From Gamsiella multidivaricata (taxonomy: Eukaryota > Mortierellomycota > Mortierellomycetes > Mortierellales > Mortierellaceae): DNA of 64,000 bases. The notes beneath the pieces are model-generated. The model did not search any database, had not been told where the DNA came from, and was given only the letters and a program-made list of their open reading frames with translations. Made by a program: the position numbers and the translations under genes. Positions 24,401 to 35,733 of this stretch are shown piece after piece. Position 1 is the stretch's first letter. Each line of letters opens with the position of its first letter. The DNA lies in NCBI RefSeq assembly GCF_025024155.1, contig NW_026251818.1, positions 1-64,000 of the forward strand. The letters run 5' to 3'.

Positions 24401-26674
24401 TTGAGACCACTGGAACGCTAGGGTCCTCGGGCACGCTCCTCTCTCGAATGACGTCCGACTCTTTAATTTCCTCCAGCAACAAGAATCTTTCGATCCGCTC
24501 TGTTCCAACAATAGTAGCCAGGGTCTCCGAAGTCGCCTCGGCCAATGCGCCAATCGGGGTTTTGAGCATTCCGAACAAGGTCATACTAACAAAGACCGTC
24601 TGTGGCGTCAACTTGCCTCGGGAAAACCCTTCTCCTCCCCAGAGTGCGTACGCAGACAGGGTCAACAAGGAGATGATCAAGGTTGAAGAAGTGAAGATAA
24701 TTGACATAATCGAATAGATCACGCCCAGCCGTTTCAGGACCACTAGCTCTCGTTCGCGGATCTCGAGGATTTTTTTCCTGAAGGCAGCCTCCCAGCAATA
24801 CAGCTTGACCACCTTGGATGCTGCGAAGACTTCAGTTGTAAGTCGGATTCGCTCGTCCATGACCGACATCCTGTCCTTGATCATACTGTTATACACTCGA
24901 GCACGATAAACCTGCATGGGTGTCATAGCGAGCAATGCAGCGATACCAGCCAAAAAGCTCCATCCTAATAGCCGGTACACTATCAACATACAAAGGTGAG
25001 TTCCTATTCTGGAGCTAACGCTACCATGATCGCCATTGATAGTCGTGGATCTAAATGACCCGAACTTACGTAGCCACATGGCGGTGCCGACTTCAACAGG
25101 TAGCGAGATCCACATGCTGAGGAAATACAGGCCTTCTGTCCAGACGTCTGCGTCAACTGACATGTGGTTCATAATCTCGCCTGTGGTCGACTTGTTCTTG
25201 GATCCAGGGCTCAATCTCAACGCCTTGCGGTAGATCATTGACGTGAGAGCCACCTTGGTTTTCAGACTGAGCTGGATGGAGTATTGCCGGCTGACCGCCT
25301 GCATAATCGCCCTGATGGAAGCTGCCCCAAAAAGGGCTCCAGCAAGGAGATATCCATACGCGGGGCTCTTTTCTCTTTCAGTCCCTTGGTCCTGGAGGTA
25401 TTCGAGGAAGAGACTGAGGATTGCAGGGATCGAAAATAGGAGAGATGGTTGGATGGTTCTGAAGAGCAATATCGGTATTATGCCCTTGGCGTTCACGCGC
25501 AGAATGGTTTTAAAGAGAGAGGCCCGCTTTTTTTTGGAGGGAGGGCAGCTGTCTTCTACGTTCCGGCGCCACCGAGTCTCGAGAGCCTCATAGCTGGGCA
25601 CGGTCCTCATGAACCCTGGCAGCTGGTTCTGAATGTCGTCTACAGTGATGGTGCGCTTGACCGAGAGCGACACAATCGGCTGGAAAAAATGGAATGTACA
25701 GCGGGAGCATATGTTGGCCTTGTCATATGTGCTAACATCGCTCAACTGCTGCACTCTAGTGCGGCTTCTTGGCCAGGCTTCGACGAAAAAACCGAGGACG
25801 AGACATACCGCCATAGCGAGGGTAATCTTATGCTGTGAATTATCTACAGACTGCAGATCGGCGCTTGGAAGTAAGATGAGAAGCAGGGAGGAGAGGCAGA
25901 GGACGTAGAATGAGAAAATCAGGTCTGAAGAACGGACGGTGTACCGATGCTCGTCATCATTTAGCGCAAGAGCAATGATCTAGAGCAAACAATAGCATAG
26001 CAGAACAATTTCAGTCGCGCGTCTCTCATGGCATTGAAGAATGCACAAATGGTGATGGATTCGTTTGTACCCAGGCTATACCGACAGAGAGATACCCGAG
26101 GATCGCAGCAGGGGTGCCATCTCCATACCAGAGGCGGAGTACTGTGTTGAGCAGCGCCAGGATGCCGGCCAAAGCCATGCAGGTTTGGGTAGGCCAGTAG
26201 ATCCAGGTAGTGGTACCTAGGCCATGTGGCGTACACTTGGTTCGCAGATGCACGATTCGAGCCACAAATGCAGCCGCAACAACTGCCGAGAGGGCCCCAA
26301 GCAACATGCTAATGTACATGCCATCGTCAAATGGCCAAAAGGACAAAACAAATAATGAGATTCAATCCTCCGCGTAATACGTATTCTATATCTTTTCTCG
26401 TACCTGAATTTGAAGCATGGGGTCAGATCGAATCGATCTGGACTGACGGGGCCCTGGCGAGGAAGTACGGAGGCAACACGAGGCAGCAGATCAGTTGGAA
26501 CGAACGAACAAAATATCTTGCCATTATCCCAGCAATATGAACTGAGTTCCTTACCCAACCTTCGCCTTGCCCGCACAGGGACTTGAGAGGGGAGACAGAT
26601 TGACCTGTAGAGAAAATGATGGAGAGGGGATGGGGCCTATGGTTCCCATCGGTAAGAACAAACTGAGAGAGCAT
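21408..26674 (-). CDS. full-length ABC transporter, ABCC/MRP type
   Basis: Six exons: 26674-26555, 26453-26404, 26308-26071, 25979-25070, 24979-23311 and 23205-21408; 1,594 residues. Exons 1-4 encode the extra N-terminal membrane domain and its linker (for example CGQGEGW, FDLTPCFKF). NBD1: Walker A GRVGQGKSS (about residue 692), signature LSGGQKQR (about 782), Walker B IYLLDDPLSAVDAH. NBD2: Walker A GRTGAGKSS (about 1362), signature FSVGQRSLICLARAL, Walker B ILVLDEATSAVD, H-loop TIAHR. In NBD1 an Asp replaces the catalytic Glu after Walker B (DDP), the usual ABCC asymmetry. Such pumps export glutathione or other conjugates or sequester them in the vacuole. Substrate is unknown. The 90-bp intron 24980-25069 is stop-free and a multiple of three, so retention would only insert 30 residues. 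The 50-bp exon 2 is easily missed. Confidence 0.93.
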
Positions 26675-27211
26675 TCTTGGGTATTTGTCTAGTATTTCTT
26701 TCTTCTTTTTGCTTTTGTAACAACTGTTTCTTCTTTTTGTCTTGTTAAAGAAAAGTAAAAAAATAAGCTGGTCCCAGAACAGAAAGAAGAAAAGGAAGGA
26801 GAAGGAGGAATAATATTTTCCTTCTTTTTATAAGAACGTCCGCGCACCTCCGCAGCGTTTTGAGCAAACTTTAAAGCAACCCTAACAATAATCACTCCTC
26901 GTCCAAGCATTAGCAATGTGTACCGATTTAAATAAACTCTGGCTTGTTTTTATTAAACAAGAAGAACCGCTTATTAGGATGGTTGGTATTTGAATCCGCC
27001 AGCGTAGGCAATGGCCCCGAAGCTATCAGCCGTTGGATTATGACTGAAAATCTCTAGGAATCCGTACAACGCAACGAATACCGCCTTTTCCGATTTTTAG
27101 TTAATATGCATAGACGTTCGGGCCCTGAATCATACTGCATAGGAGTAAAGAAGCTTCATGAGGCGCTTAGTGATAATTTCAAATGTTGGAAGAGATAATG
27201 GCCATGGAGCC

Positions 27212-27577
27212 TCAATGGCAATAAAGTATTTCGAGCTGTCGCTTCATGCCTTCCATACGTTCTCTCAATATGCCATGCACTTCGCGAGGCAGCCTCCATC
27301 GTGCTTCTATCTTGAAGTTGTACCCGAAATTGTTCAGGTCCTTGTTAGCCTCTACAACGTGCCAGGCCTCGCGAGGTTTTTGAATCATCCTCAGGGTCCT
27401 ATCCGCTTTGTGGCCTATTTTCTTCCTAGAAGAAGTGGTATGGTCAACAAAGCTCTCAGTATTCTTTCGGACGGCCGAGTAAAGGGTCTACGAGCCACCG
27501 TGTAGGAATACGGCATTGTCAACTGTCTCCGAAAGTGTGTCGATGCATGACCATGCTTTGAGTTGCCAATACACTTC
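27212..27577 (-). pseudogene. decayed coding relic of unknown family
   Basis: On the minus strand one frame runs from after a TAA (27578-27580) to a TGA at 27212, about 121 sense codons broken by a single TAG near 27499. The translation has natural composition: EVYWQLKAWSCIDTLSETVD before the TAG, and RKKIGHKADRTLRMIQKP, ANKDLNNFGYNFKIEARW and LPREVHGILRERMEGMKRQ after it. It has no start codon at its head. The overlapping plus-strand frame (27158-27505) looks less protein-like. I do not recognise the family; a transposon-encoded or expanded-family protein is possible. Confidence 0.35.
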
Positions 27578-27712
27578 TTAAGACCTTTTGTCAAGAGTGA
27601 TAGGACTCCTTGGTATTAAGGCTCGACCTATGGGAAACAACGTAACGTTAATAACTTCTGTACAAAAAAAAAAAGTCAAGAACTGCAGTTTATAATAATG
27701 CCACCCTATCCT

Positions 27713-27877
27713 TTATTCACTTGAAACGGCATGCTTGACAGGATCCCAGTCCGATTTGACGCGAATATGGTCAGAGTAGCGTATAACATCACATGCCTTC
27801 CTCTGCCTCCACGATGAGGTTCTGCCAGAACTGATCAATTCAAGTTTGCTATATACCCACTCTCTATCTAGTTCCTT
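27713..27877 (-). pseudogene. second decayed minus-strand coding relic
   Basis: A 54-codon stretch between two TAA stops reads KELDREWVYSKLELISSG, then RKACDVIRYSDHIRVKSD and WDPVKHAVSSE, then stop. Composition is protein-like and the frame extends upstream past the first TAA as TLLIFEIVSTREMKDE. It may be the C-terminus of a degraded gene, possibly the same one as the relic 136 bp downstream on this strand. No family recognised and no start codon. Confidence 0.28.
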
Positions 27878-28399
27878 TTACTCGTCTTTCATTTCCCGAG
27901 TTGAGACTATTTCGAATATAAGTAGGGTTCTTTAGACCAGTCGCACTACAATACTGGCTTTTAGCTATTTATGGCATACACTGGTGTATAGAGCACTTGC
28001 TCTCCCGCGCTAAACAACGGTGCGTTTAGAAACTTGTGAAATTCCTCTGCCTTATATTAAATTATTTTTCCAACAACAATAAGCTGCAAACTGTGGATCT
28101 AGCAGAGTTGACCGGGGGCGAATAGAAGCGCATTCGGAAGAACGCTAGTCATCTGCCCCTAAACATGATGGGGGCCTTATATATCAATGATAGGATTGTC
28201 AAGGACGCTTAGAAACTGGACGAAACATCCATCGACATAACAATTTTTTTGCATGTACTTTCAGTTCTTGAACTGCTCCGCGACATCTTTAGAGACCTTT
28301 ACATGCGCGAGCAGATAGTTGCAGGAATTTGGTTCGTCGTGGGGAATCGGAGCTCGGCTGAAGCAGAAGTATTTGGAGAGGAAAAAAGTCGTGTACTTT

Positions 28400-28700
28400 T
28401 GAGTTTGCATTATGACATTTGATGAAGGCCATGCTGGCGTGCCTTGAGTTCATCACTGTACTGAACACTTGTGAATATCGTTTTCGCGCGTTCGCTGATA
28501 CAGTCTACCACTGATGACATTTGGGGTGGTGAGCACGCACACGAAATTGAATTACAATTTTTATTACCAAGGGTTAGGCAATCAAAATATGAAAACGCCA
28601 GAGACGAGCGAAGAGGCAAGAAAAACGATGTTTATTGAGTAGTAATTTAGTCCGCAAGTGGTTGCAGCGGATGCGCTGCTTTTAACGACAACGGACAATG
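28400..28700. repeat. diverged direct repeat, copy 1 (partner at 30545-30850)
   Basis: Anchor matches with the 30.6-kb copy include CAGTCTACCACTGATGA (28501 on) against CAGTCTTCCATTGACGA, and TCCGCAAGTGG with GCAGCGGATGCG (28651 on) against TCCGCAACTGG with ATGCGGCGCG. The anchors keep a nearly constant offset of about 2.14 kb, so the copies are collinear and in the same orientation. Neither copy is coding now. Confidence 0.6.
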
Positions 28701-29439
28701 CAATCGGGTATCTAAACAATCCAGCTCTTTAACTATGGCCAAGTCGCGCCATATGTATTAAATGATCTGCAGCCGCATAATGCGCAAGCAAGCTACCACT
28801 ACTGTCAAGGATTAGGCCGCGAACGTTCTCTTTTCAACTTGTAGTAGCGAGTGAATATCTTTAAGCCAAGACACCAAGGTGTTAGCCTTCTAGTCGATTC
28901 AAGGTTTATGCGTATGGTGCTGCATTCAGCTACCTGCAGACCAAAAGGTCGTTATGAAGCATTTTAATATTGATTGTGCATTCGCCTTCCGTATCAAAAA
29001 TCAGTCCTTTCAACCAGCGATTCTCAGGATGTAGGCAGCTAAATTTAGGGGCTTATTGGTATCTATCTGCTAGAAACATATATAAGGCTGCCCTTGATCG
29101 TTGACGCTATGCGTGTTTGGCAATAAGAAATATTACGCAACACAGAGCTTTGTAGTTGATGAAAGTAATGCTAAAGTTGTCTAGTCTCCCAAATCCCTGT
29201 CGTTGTTTTGTTTGATGCATTAATTTTCCAAAACTTTTTCTCAAGAATAGCAGCATAATAAAAAAGGACAGGAGAGTAAATACAGATGGTTAGAGAGCTC
29301 AGGGACTGTTGCCGCATACGTAACTCACAATTACATGAACCGCCAAAGGGTCCAGGTGGCCGGATGCTTCTGTCTGCAATGAAGTCTCTGATATGGCGAT
29401 CGAGCAGGTAGTTACCTTGCGGGGATGGCTAAAACGATG

Positions 29440-29765
29440 ATGCCAGTTCTCTCGCTCTCGCAGCGTAACGAAACGAGTAGCTGATGGAGAGTGCGCTAAA
29501 AGTTCAACACTTTTTTCCCATCCAACTGACGGCCCCTACCACCTTGTGCAAAGCCTTTTCAAAAAAAAAAAAAAAAAAAACTGCGTGGTCGGATACTTTT
29601 GGCTGTAACAATGCCTCTGCTAAGACGATCCAGCAAACAGCTGTCTGTGGAGAAGGTCAGAACGATACTTCCCATTATCTCGCTCTTCCATGGTAACGAG
29701 ACGAGAGGCGGATGCCCTATCCAACAGATGACCTCTACCATCCTCCACAATAAACTCTCTGGGAG
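29440..29765. repeat. diverged local duplication around a 20-base A run
   Basis: Segment 29440-29555 (TCTCTCGCTCTCGCAGCGTAA, CATCCAACTGACGGCCCCTA) resembles 29665-29765 (TATCTCGCTCTTCCATGGTA, TATCCAACAGATGACCTCTA). The two are in direct orientation, about 200-228 bp apart, with an A run (29561-29580) between them. Old duplication of a non-coding element. Confidence 0.45.
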
Positions 29766-30544
29766 CCGCTGTATCGATTAAAACAGATAACAATATATTA
29801 CCTTCTTGATGTGCTCCATGATTTGCATCTTGAGCGGCAACAGTTGGAGGAGGAGGATGTGTGGCTTCAGTTAATCAGCAAACAGAGCTCAAATACGCCA
29901 TAGAACAGATGTCAGTAGCGTGATTGCTGAAGCGCAAAACTAAAATATGATCCCTATGTAGGACACAGAGTACGTGCACGCGTCAAATATGCTTGAGGGC
30001 CTCTCATCCGGCTTCATCACTTCCTTATCCTTTGCCATCCAGGAGAATCGGCTCTAGTTCATATATATCAAGCCCCTTTATTCCAGGGTACGCTTGTAAA
30101 GCTTCCTCTCTTTCTTACTATAGCTACACTCACTTGTTTCTAGCGTATCTGTAGGAATGAGTATGTTGCCGTTGGCTGAATATCCATACGGGTACGAGCT
30201 TTCAGCTACTGTCCAGACGAACTCTGCCCCTGGTTACGTTCGCTGTCCTTCGCCTGATGCCCCGCAGATACTGGCAGAGATGGAGGCCATATTACTATGC
30301 GTTATTGCAGTTGACTAACCAAACACTTGCTTCTGGTTTTGTCTTTAACTAAACGGAGGGCAATCATGCCAGGGAGGCAAAGCTCAGGAAGAGGATTGCT
30401 TGCAAGACCGTCCCGGGCCCCCATCTTTTCGTGGAGTCGCTCAAGGCCTTTATTTATTTGACTCATCCGGCGGCAACAAGAACACGTACATCTCTGGAGC
30501 TATACTATCAATAAAGGAGCCATTTTGACAATACAAGCAGTTTG

Positions 30545-30850
30545 AACAACATCTGGTGTGGCGGATAATGCTGCCTTGCTTTCATGCAGCTCCATTATCG
30601 CCTACCGGACGCTTGCTAATACATTTCCTTGCGTTCATTGACACAGTCTTCCATTGACGATTTGGAGATGCGTGTGAGACCCCGTTACGAATTTGCTGCC
30701 AAACTAGCTATGCGACCAAGACATGAACAACACAGCAGCGACGGACAAGGATATGAGAAAAGACGACATTTTATTAAAAGGTATTTTGGTCCGCAACTGG
30801 ATGCGGCGCGTGTGTTGCTCTAGCAACAATAGAAATTGCTTTTAACTGGG
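30545..30850. repeat. diverged direct repeat, copy 2 (partner at 28400-28700)
   Basis: See the first copy for matching anchors. This copy ends immediately beside the 3' end of the tubulin cofactor E gene (stop at 30860). It carries a 64-codon plus-strand frame (RVRPRYEFAAKLAMRPRHEQ) without a clear start, which I treat as chance or relic. Confidence 0.6.
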
Positions 30851-30859
30851 ACCGGGAAT

Positions 30860-33553
30860 CTACATTTTCAGCTTGGTCTTGTTCAAAACCATGATCACCT
30901 CGCCATCGCTAACATCGTAGTATGATATCTGGCGCATATCATCTTTCAGGGTGACATTGACCTGCACCGCAAAAGCAAAACAAATAAAAAAAGAGTCGAT
31001 GAGTACTACAGGTAAACTAGACTCACGAATTAGTCAAGCGAATGAGTAGTGGTTGCCGCTTACCTTAACATCCTCATAATCTGGATCGTTGGTCAAGAAG
31101 ACCAGTTCCTGGCGAATAGCAGGGATCTTCAGCAGCTTTTGCGCCAAGTTCTTCAGGTTCTTGACCGTCATTGTGCCCAAGACATTTCTTTGGAACGATG
31201 CCTTGGCAGGACCCTCGATGCTGTCCTTTGACACCAAGGTAATTGCTGAACAAACGAGAAATAACGATGGAAGTTGTCAGGGGTATGAAACTGTGTTGCG
31301 GGAGAAATTCATTATGCACTCACGAGGGTGGCGTTCAGCACCAGGATCACCGTTCTGCTCTTACCGATCAGACGATCTTTTAAGATTTCACTGGTAGCTT
31401 TTCTGTACTCATCACCTGTATCCGGACGCCCATGGACTATCGATATCAAACATATCAATAAACATTAATACCATTAAGAAGCGAAGGACCGATTTCCAGA
31501 AGAGAATGGGGAAGAAAAAAAAGGTATCTCGAGTGCTAGTCATACCTTCGCAAAGCTCCTCAAAACGTGGATGAAGTGCGTGAACTGCTTCAGGGTCCAT
31601 TCCTTTAGTCGTCATTGCCACGTTCTTCAAGTAATATATTTCTGCATCGATTCTGTTTGTTTTCGATATCTATACGTATCGTTCAGGTAGCAAAACATAG
31701 TTAGTTGTGGGATATACCGTCAGTCTTTCATTCAAACAATTCAAAGGTCCTAATGTGCTTACTTCTGATCCATTCAAGTACTGAATATGGGGCATTCTGG
31801 CAATGGCTGTGATCCTGGGATCCGATGCAGTATTGATCTCTCCGGTAGACGCTGTATTCGTGAGAGGGTTGTTTCCAATCCAAACAGTTCTCAAGGAGGT
31901 ATAGCGACCGAGCTGGTCGATGCTCGTCCACTCTTTCAAGGAGTTATCGGTGAGGCGAAGAGATGTCAGCAGCTTGAAGTCGTCCTCGTCCTGTGGTCCG
32001 AGAATGCTCTCAATCTTATTCTCTGACAGATCCAAAGACTCCAGTCTATATTGGGACACATCATTTGGTAGGCAAAGATGAGGAGTAGACACCATTAGTC
32101 GTCTGACAAAGAAAAGGACCGAGACAGCGGGGCCGAACGCAAGATCACAACGATGCAGTGGTAAATACTTTGGCAAGCGTGAGAGGCGCAGGATCTGGTT
32201 CCAGTCTGTGAAAGCATTGCCCTCCAAATGCAGATTTTCCAAGTTGGCAAATCCTTTGACCTTTTGCGATGCGATCGGGACTGAGGGATCCACTTTGCCG
32301 AGCTCAGAAAAGAGATTGTAACCGATCTGAAGGATTCTCAGATTCGGCAACGAAGGCTCCAAAAGCTCAAACTGTGTGCCAACAATGAAATCATCTTGTC
32401 AGTTAAATGATTGTCCTTCAATCTATAGACAATAGGAGTAACTTGTCAGCATACCTCATCCCAGGGCATGAAGACACGGTTCAGGGCCAGGCATTGAATA
32501 TTCTTGAATCCGTATTCAAGCGATGGTTGCGTTGTAAGCGGCTGAAATCGGTTTCGGCTAGCGACAAAGAGCAGACATGTCAGAACTTGGATTTGACACT
32601 GGAGTCTTCTCCACTTGGACCTGACGGCCTTATTCGGCCTTTTTTTTTTTTTTTTTAATGGACACTCACTTCAAGCGCAGGACGTCCAGCTTGGTAAGAG
32701 GTGCACAAATGTTCGCAACGTCTTTCCATGTACAGAGCAGAGTGGACGAGAGATCCAAGTCTCGAATGGCTATGAAAGAACCGTTTCCAAAGCGACCGCT
32801 GTTAGAGGACCATACCTATGGCGATCTCAACGAACAATAGGAGTGTTTGCTTACCTGGACAAGCCTTTTGCATCTCATCGAAACCTGATGCAGTAGCGAC
32901 ATTGGTGTTGGCCAGACCTACAACCTCCATCAAGTGTAGTTTACTAAAAGGGATCGTACAGCACCGAGCGGGTGAGATGTGCAAAGAATCACGTCAAGGA
33001 TAGGTTTAATATTTCTGCATCCCATTGATCATCCGTTCCATACCTCTGCCGGCCCTTGACGCGCTCAAAGTCATAGACATCGACAACGACGTTGGACTGT
33101 CCGAGATATAATGCGGCCTTGGCGTCCTTCTCTTCATCGACATATCTTTCCTTCAGAACCTGGAGTAACGAGTTACCAGTCTGGATCTTGGAGGAGAGTC
33201 GGATAAAACTGCCTGTGCCAGGGAAACTGTTCCATTGATGAAAAAGAAAAAAAAAAGAAAAAAAAAAGGTCGGTATTTCGATATAGCATGTTTAGACTGT
33301 CATTAATTGCAAATGTGAAGATTGCACTTTACAGGCAATTAAAGTACTTGGTTCCGTTATGCTCGCCCGAATGCTTCCCTCGCTCCTTGCCGTCCCACTC
33401 GACGCCGATCCACTCGCCTTTTGTGGGCGGCACCTCGCCAAGGTATCGCACCGTGCCTCGAGAATAATCCACCTCAATACGGCGGCCAATTTGAATAGGT
33501 GGTTGTTGTGGCTGTGCTTGTCCAGCTTCGGCCGTTGGTACGTTAGAGGTCAT
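30860..33553 (-). CDS. TBCE: tubulin-folding cofactor E
   Basis: Eleven exons: 33553-33333, 33226-33044, 32943-32855, 32769-32670, 32557-32455, 32371-32169, 32045-31763, 31669-31546, 31436-31365, 31245-31064 and 30961-30860; 553 residues. Cofactor E binds alpha-tubulin and joins cofactors C and D to assemble or take apart the tubulin dimer. Residues about 22-82 are a CAP-Gly domain ([20 protein letters not shown], then HNGTKYFNC). Leucine-rich repeats follow ([51 protein letters not shown]), capped by [14 protein letters not shown]. The last 80 residues are a ubiquitin-like domain ([19 protein letters not shown], ending [15 protein letters not shown]). Domain order and length match the family. 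Two A/T-rich introns hold homopolymers. Intron 6 (32046-32168) is stop-free and 123 bp. Confidence 0.94.
32640..32656. repeat. 17-base T run in a tubulin cofactor E intron
   Basis: The run lies within the intron 32558-32669, 14 bp from the splice donor on the coding strand, where it reads as A. It does not disrupt the exon frames. Confidence 0.9.
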
Positions 33554-34440
33554 GGAGGGAATGATCACAAAGCGAATGTCAAAAGTGATGTGTCAAGGGT
33601 GTGCTTTCAGTTCTAAGGAGAGATAGAGAGGGAAGGGAGGGTGGCAGTAGAAGGGTGTTGGCTGACAGAGGCGTGGGTGTGATGAAGCATCAGAAAGAAG
33701 GAGGGGGCATCATTCGCATAGGTTATTTATGTGAATCAAAGGTGTTCCTGGGCGTCGGTGAATGTATGGATGTGTGACTCGACCTGGGCGTGAACCCTTT
33801 TTCTGTCTGTTCGCGTCTCTGTGGGTTCTCTCCAATGCAACGCGCTGCGCGTTTGGAGAGCAATTGGGCATTCTGATTGGACAGGCCTACAACAGCGCAC
33901 TTGCGGTTGCGTCTGTCCCCGCCGACCATCAACTGCGATACGATCTGTAAACCCCCTCATCTCCATAGAATACATAGTAACCGGAATAAGGAACATGCAG
34001 CCGCCCGCATTCTCAGAACCCATGCCTGTGATAATCGGTATGATACCACAACCCCGTACCCCCTCTGTGGACTGGTGGCATTTACGGGATAGTCTACATG
34101 GCGATAGACACAGACAGGATTATCACCGAGTGCCCTGTGGCTGGGATATGCAAGGTGTTGATGGTTTGCGGGGAAGGGGCCCAGAATGGACATGTGGCAG
34201 GCTATCCCCAATAAAGAGTATCTGATGTGATGCTGTGGTGCCAGTGGGCCAAAATATAACCCATGACGAGATGGGATGAGAGCCGGTCAGAGAACCCTGC
34301 CGAACGAAAATATTTTCTTTACCTGTCTGTTCCGCTGCCTCTCTTCTTTCTTTTCCTCCCTTCTCTTTCTTCCTCTCCCCCCCTCCCTCCCACTTCACCA
34401 ACACCGAACTACCCCATCCTCGCCTTTTGCACAAGCACAA
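33554..34440. other. divergent promoter region
   Basis: 887 bp between the start codons of tubulin cofactor E (-) and the polytopic membrane protein (+). The last 120 bp before 34441 are strongly CT-rich (CTCTCTTCTTTCTTTTCCTC...), a common leader type in this window. No coding frame is supported. Confidence 0.5.
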
Positions 34441-35733
34441 ATGGGTATCCAATTCGAGCATTGGCCTTCTAAGGTCGCCAATATCCTGGTCTACGTGACC
34501 CTCCTCTCCGGAAACCTCTACTCGACCTTTGGTGGCGACAAGGACACGGACTCGCCCTACGACTCCAAGCATGAGTCCTACATCACCCCCGCCTCCTTCA
34601 CCTTCTACATCTGGACTCTGATCCACACCCTCCTCGGAGGCATGGTTATCTTCCAGTGGTTCACCGACAAGGTCCACCAGGCTGCGGGCTGGCACTTTGT
34701 TACCGCCTCCATCTTTAACGCCATCTGGCTCGCTCTCTGGGTATGCTCATGTCCATTAGCCCTCACTCTTTCTTTATCACTCGCACTGGTTGCTTGTTCG
34801 TACTTTGGAAGTGCAAAATCCGGTGATAATAGCCACCACAAAAAAAAAAAAAAAAAAAAAAAAAGGCTGTGGATGAAGTTGGATCTTGGCGGCGCGCTAT
34901 ATTGTCGATATCAGAAAAGGCAGCAGTTTCGTAGTAATGATGGTAGCTAGTGGTAGCTGAGGCGACTTCTTATTCGAGAACAAGCTGTCTGTTTAAAACG
35001 GGTCCAGTGGGAATGACGAGGGCGGTTTACTTGACAAGAAACTGGTCTATTTCGTTCGTGTTCTCTTTTAGGGCCAAGGAAGGGGAAAAGGCGCAACGCC
35101 CTTTATTTTTTGGCGAAGAACCTAACCCTAGTAACTCTGTTTGTGCACGCATAATAGTCCTCGGGCCACACCTTTTGGGCTCTGGTCGCTTTGTTCTTCG
35201 CCACCGGCGCTGTGTCGTTCATCTATTACCGTCTTAAGGAGCAAGATTCGGCCGAGACGCTGCTGGATGTGATCTTCCTGCACCTCCCCTTCTCACTCTA
35301 CCACGCCTGGATCTTTGTCCTCTTGATCATCAATTTCTTCGCAGTCTTCTCTACCACCCACGATGACGGTCCCTCGACCTTCCAGGTTGTCCTTGCAATT
35401 GCTGGATTAGCATTCATTGCTTCGACCGTCATTGGGTATATTGAATACAAGCAGGGCGATGTCGGTAAGTCCACTTTATGTTTTGTCTGTACTCAATTAT
35501 ACATGAAGGTGGAAATCTTGATTCTAAGCCTTGTTATTGCACTGCGATTAAACATAGCTGGCGCCCTCGTTTTGGCCTGGTACTTGTTCGGTGTCTTCGC
35601 CCAGCAGAGCCATGATGCCATCCACTGGACTGCCCTCGGATTAGGCATTGCAGTCACCGCCTATACTCTCAAGCCCTTTGTCCTCCGTCTCGTTGGTCGC
35701 CAGTCGGGCGAGAGCGCTCCTCTCTTGGGCTAA
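34441..35733 (+). CDS. polytopic membrane protein, about seven segments
   Basis: Three exons: 34441-34740, 35158-35464 and 35558-35733; 260 residues. It starts MGIQFEHWPSKVANILVYVT. Hydrophobic segments include YITPASFTFYIWTLIHTLLG, VTASIFNAIWLALW, HTFWALVALFFATGAVSF, SLYHAWIFVLLIINFFAVF, QVVLAIAGLAFIASTVIGYI, GALVLAWYLFGVFAQQ and WTALGLGIAVTAYTL. The segment with PASFTFYIWTLIH recalls the PAGYxFSIWxLIY motif of TspO-like proteins, but this is a weak resemblance and I do not assign the family. The C-terminus is short (RQSGESAPLLG); its last residues resemble an acidic-type lysosome/vacuole sorting signal, by inference. The 417-bp first intron holds a 25-base A run (34840-34864). Confidence 0.8.
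34840..34864. repeat. 25-base A homopolymer in an intron
   Basis: Uninterrupted A run in intron 1 of the polytopic membrane-protein gene. That intron (417 bp) is several times longer than most introns here, so an insertion including the A run may have lengthened it; no flanking repeat was found. Confidence 0.9.

Larger units (their letters stand above)
26675..30859. other. 4.2-kb gene graveyard with decayed coding sequence and repeats
   Basis: No intact gene. It contains two minus-strand coding relics (27212-27577 and 27713-27877), a pair of diverged 300-bp direct repeats (28400-28700 and 30545-30850), a diverged local duplication around a 20-base A run (29440-29765), and AT-richer composition than the flanking genes. 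The first 250 bp (26675-26920) are purine-rich on the plus strand and probably hold the transporter promoter. Confidence 0.6.

Noticed and set aside
26309..26346. Extending the third coding exon of the ABCC transporter upstream to a TTG at 26346
   Set aside because: An in-frame stop lies just upstream and no AG acceptor exists there; the acceptor at 26309 fits the phase and gives the normal family sequence.
27158..27505. 115-codon plus-strand frame in the gene desert
   Set aside because: The opposite strand has the more protein-like translation over the same bases, so this frame is probably its shadow.
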